Below are positions 29,954-31,546 of a stretch of 31,546 nt of DNA, in pieces. Both the position numbers and the translations under genes were made by a program. Every line of letters starts with the position of its first letter. Position 1 is the first letter of the stretch. The notes beneath the pieces were generated by a model. The model saw only the letters and a list, made by a program, of their open reading frames with translations, did not search any database and was not told the origin of the DNA. Source of the DNA: a virus; the IMG/VR virus record IMGVR_UViG_3300032284_002637, positions 1 to 31,546 of that record. One strand, written 5' to 3'.

Positions 29954-31546
29954 ATGAGTTGGTCTAAGGATTATAAAAGATCAATAGATTGTAGCAACCC
30001 AAAAGGGTTTTCTCAACGTGCTCATTGTGCTGCTCGTAGAAAAAGAGTAAAAGGTGAGTATACTAAGTCTAAATCTCCTTTTAATGAAATGATGGAGCAT
30101 TGTGGTTGTGAAGATGATGCAGTTCAAGAACTTGAATCTGCACTTAAAAAACTAAAAAATACTTCTTATGATTCTATTGACCATTTAATGCACCGTATTA
30201 TGAAAAAACATGATATGACTGCAAAACAACTTCATAATGCTTTTGTTGATAAGCACCATAAAACTCCTGATGATTGGATAAATGAAGGAACTCTTCATTA
30301 TTGGTTCCATGGATCTAAATCTAAAGAAGGAAAACCAGGCTGGGTTCAAGCAGATGGTTCGCCATGTGCAAATGAACCAGGTGAAACTAAAACACCAAAG
30401 TGCTTTAGCAGTGCACGACTTTCTGCACTAAAAAGAAAGGGGAAGAGGGGAGAATCATTGATTCGTTCAGCAGTTCGTCGCAAAAGGCAAAAAGATAAAA
30501 CTCAACAACAAAAATCAGGGGCAGCGAAACCAACCAATGTTCCAACTTTTGCCAAAGGCAAAAAAGATAAAAACTACATTAAAGCAGAACCAGGAATTAA
30601 AGAACATATGGAACTTAACGAAGCACAAAAAGATAAACCTGGTAAAGGTAGTGGTAAAAAAGATGCCTGCTACAATAAAGTAAAGTCAAGATATAGAGTT
30701 TGGCCAAGTGCATATGCCTCTGGGGCATTAGTGAAGTGTCGTAAAGTTGGTGCTGATAACTGGGGAACTAAATCTGAAGATTGTTGGGAAAAAGGTGTGA
30801 AAAAGAAAAATAAAAAAATGGTTCCAAACTGTGTTCCAGTAAAAGAGGAATCTGGCATGAGATATTGTCCTAAATGTAAAAAAAATGAAAATCGTGATGC
30901 GTGTAAGTATGGACCAAAATTTTGGGATATGTATTCTATTCCAGTTAGACTGGCTAAATATGATGCTAACAAGCCACACCCAGGAAACTTTCCCGAATCT
31001 GTAAATATTGAAGACGCTAACGGAAATCATTATGTAGAATTTATTGATATCATTAAACCTCAACCATTAAAGCCAAGTAAAGGTATTGGGAGTAGATTTC
31101 TTGAAGAGGGTCTTAGTTTTGAAATTTCATCCAAAAAAACCACAGGATTTGGTGCATTAACAAAATCTGGTGCGGAGCAACTTGGCCATATTGCGATTAA
31201 AAAAAGGCAGGAAAAAGCATCCGACGTAGATGTTCCAAGATTTAGTCCAGGATCAATGGCCAAAATTGCAGATTCTTATATACCAAACAGAAAATCATTT
31301 AATCAATTTGTAATTGAAGCATCTGCTGCTTGGCAAAGAAAAGAGGGAAAGAATCCTACTGGTGGATTAAATAAAAAAGGAATTTCTTCTTATCGTAAAG
31401 AGCATCCAGGTTCTCATCTTTCGCTTGCTGTTACAACAAAACCTTCAAAATTAAAACCTGGATCCAAATCTGCAAATCGTAGAAAATCATTTTGCTCCAG
31501 AATGAAGGGTATGAAAGCAAAATTAACAAGTGCAAAAACTGCACAT
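29954..31546 (+). CDS. Lys- and Cys-rich multidomain protein, DUF5872/DUF6321-like (3' end beyond window)
   Basis: A frame open from ATG 29954 to the window edge: 531 codons, no stop. Visible parts in order: a basic Cys/His N-terminus (SWSKDYKRSIDCSNPKGFSQ); a helix-turn segment at about residues 74-110 (TAKQLHNAF, HHKTPDDWINEG); a GKPGWVQADGSPCANEP unit with a basic helix at 117-183; KKDACYNKVKSRYRVWPSAY, then ASGALVKCRKVGA, at 235-273, which resembles DUF5872; a YCPKCKKN zinc-ribbon-like segment with KYGPKFWD at about 304-325; and at 471-531 a DUF6321-like end (GGLNKKGISSYRKEHPGSHL; RRKSFCSRMKGMKAKLTSAK). Such modules occur in marine phage proteins of unknown role. The protein is strongly basic, hence perhaps DNA-binding. 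It sits where gp17 would be expected. I infer that the gene ends soon after the window. Confidence 0.75.
   Translation, partial: MSWSKDYKRSIDCSNPKGFSQRAHCAARRKRVKGEYTKSKSPFNEMMEHCGCEDDAVQELESALKKLKNTSYDSIDHLMHRIMKKHDMTAKQLHNAFVDKHHKTPDDWINEGTLHYWFHGSKSKEGKPGWVQADGSPCANEPGETKTPKCFSSARLSALKRKGKRGESLIRSAVRRKRQKDKTQQQKSGAAKPTNVPTFAKGKKDKNYIKAEPGIKEHMELNEAQKDKPGKGSGKKDACYNKVKSRYRVWPSAYASGALVKCRKVGADNWGTKSEDCWEKGVKKKNKKMVPNCVPVKEESGMRYCPKCKKNENRDACKYGPKFWDMYSIPVRLAKYDANKPHPGNFPESVNIEDANGNHYVEFIDIIKPQPLKPSKGIGSRFLEEGLSFEISSKKTTGFGALTKSGAEQLGHIAIKKRQEKASDVDVPRFSPGSMAKIADSYIPNRKSFNQFVIEASAAWQRKEGKNPTGGLNKKGISSYRKEHPGSHLSLAVTTKPSKLKPGSKSANRRKSFCSRMKGMKAKLTSAKTAH

Overview
The window is a late-gene segment of a T4-like myovirus that infects marine picocyanobacteria (a Synechococcus or Prochlorococcus cyanomyophage). 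The call rests on gene content and order: gp25, gp6, a giant gp7-like protein, gp8, a DUF4815-type structural protein, gp13, gp14, gp15 and gp16 lie head to tail in the order used by T4-like phages. The coding sequence is AT-rich, T4-type late promoter boxes (ATAAATA) precede the gene blocks, and a metabolic speD gene is present. All credible genes are on the + strand.

Region 1 (1-316) has no confident gene. Bases 1-152 are about 72% G+C and end in a run of nine G, after which the sequence becomes AT-rich abruptly. The AT-rich part holds a 28-bp direct repeat (26/28 identical) flanking an extended -10 promoter candidate. Region 2 (317-1923) carries small accessory genes: a zinc-ribbon membrane protein, an AbrB/MazE-like small protein, a GT-A type glycosyltransferase behind a near-consensus sigma-70 promoter, and two small conserved-looking proteins, closed by an intrinsic terminator at 1931-1955. 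Region 3 (1957-2810) has a folded intergenic element, a late promoter, the S-adenosylmethionine decarboxylase gene speD, and an 82-aa unknown gene.

Region 4 (2806-26388) is the baseplate: gp25 (with the EPR motif), gp6, a 3993-aa gp7-like protein, gp8 behind its own late promoter, a 2418-aa DUF4815 protein with a proline-rich hinge, and two small overlapping genes. Region 5 (26390-29941) is the neck, tail-completion and packaging block: gp13, gp14, gp15 and terminase small subunit gp16, again behind a late promoter. Region 6 (29954 to the end) is an open, unfinished, lysine- and cysteine-rich multidomain protein that sits where terminase large subunit gp17 would be expected.

The products of regions 4 and 5 should build the baseplate wedge, the neck and the packaging motor. 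The most unusual trait is a shared set of short beta-rich modules: Gly-x-Gly-Tyr repeats, 'HGF-x-TGD' units, 'IDDE-x-x-x-YTG' units, 'GE-x-V-x-G-x-x-SGA' units and 'NGV-x-Q-x-P' units. They recur in the gp7-like protein, gp8, the DUF4815 protein and gp14. They account for much of the extra size over T4 counterparts and include a roughly 230-aa insertion inside neck protein gp14. No tRNA, CRISPR array, transposon or integrase was seen.
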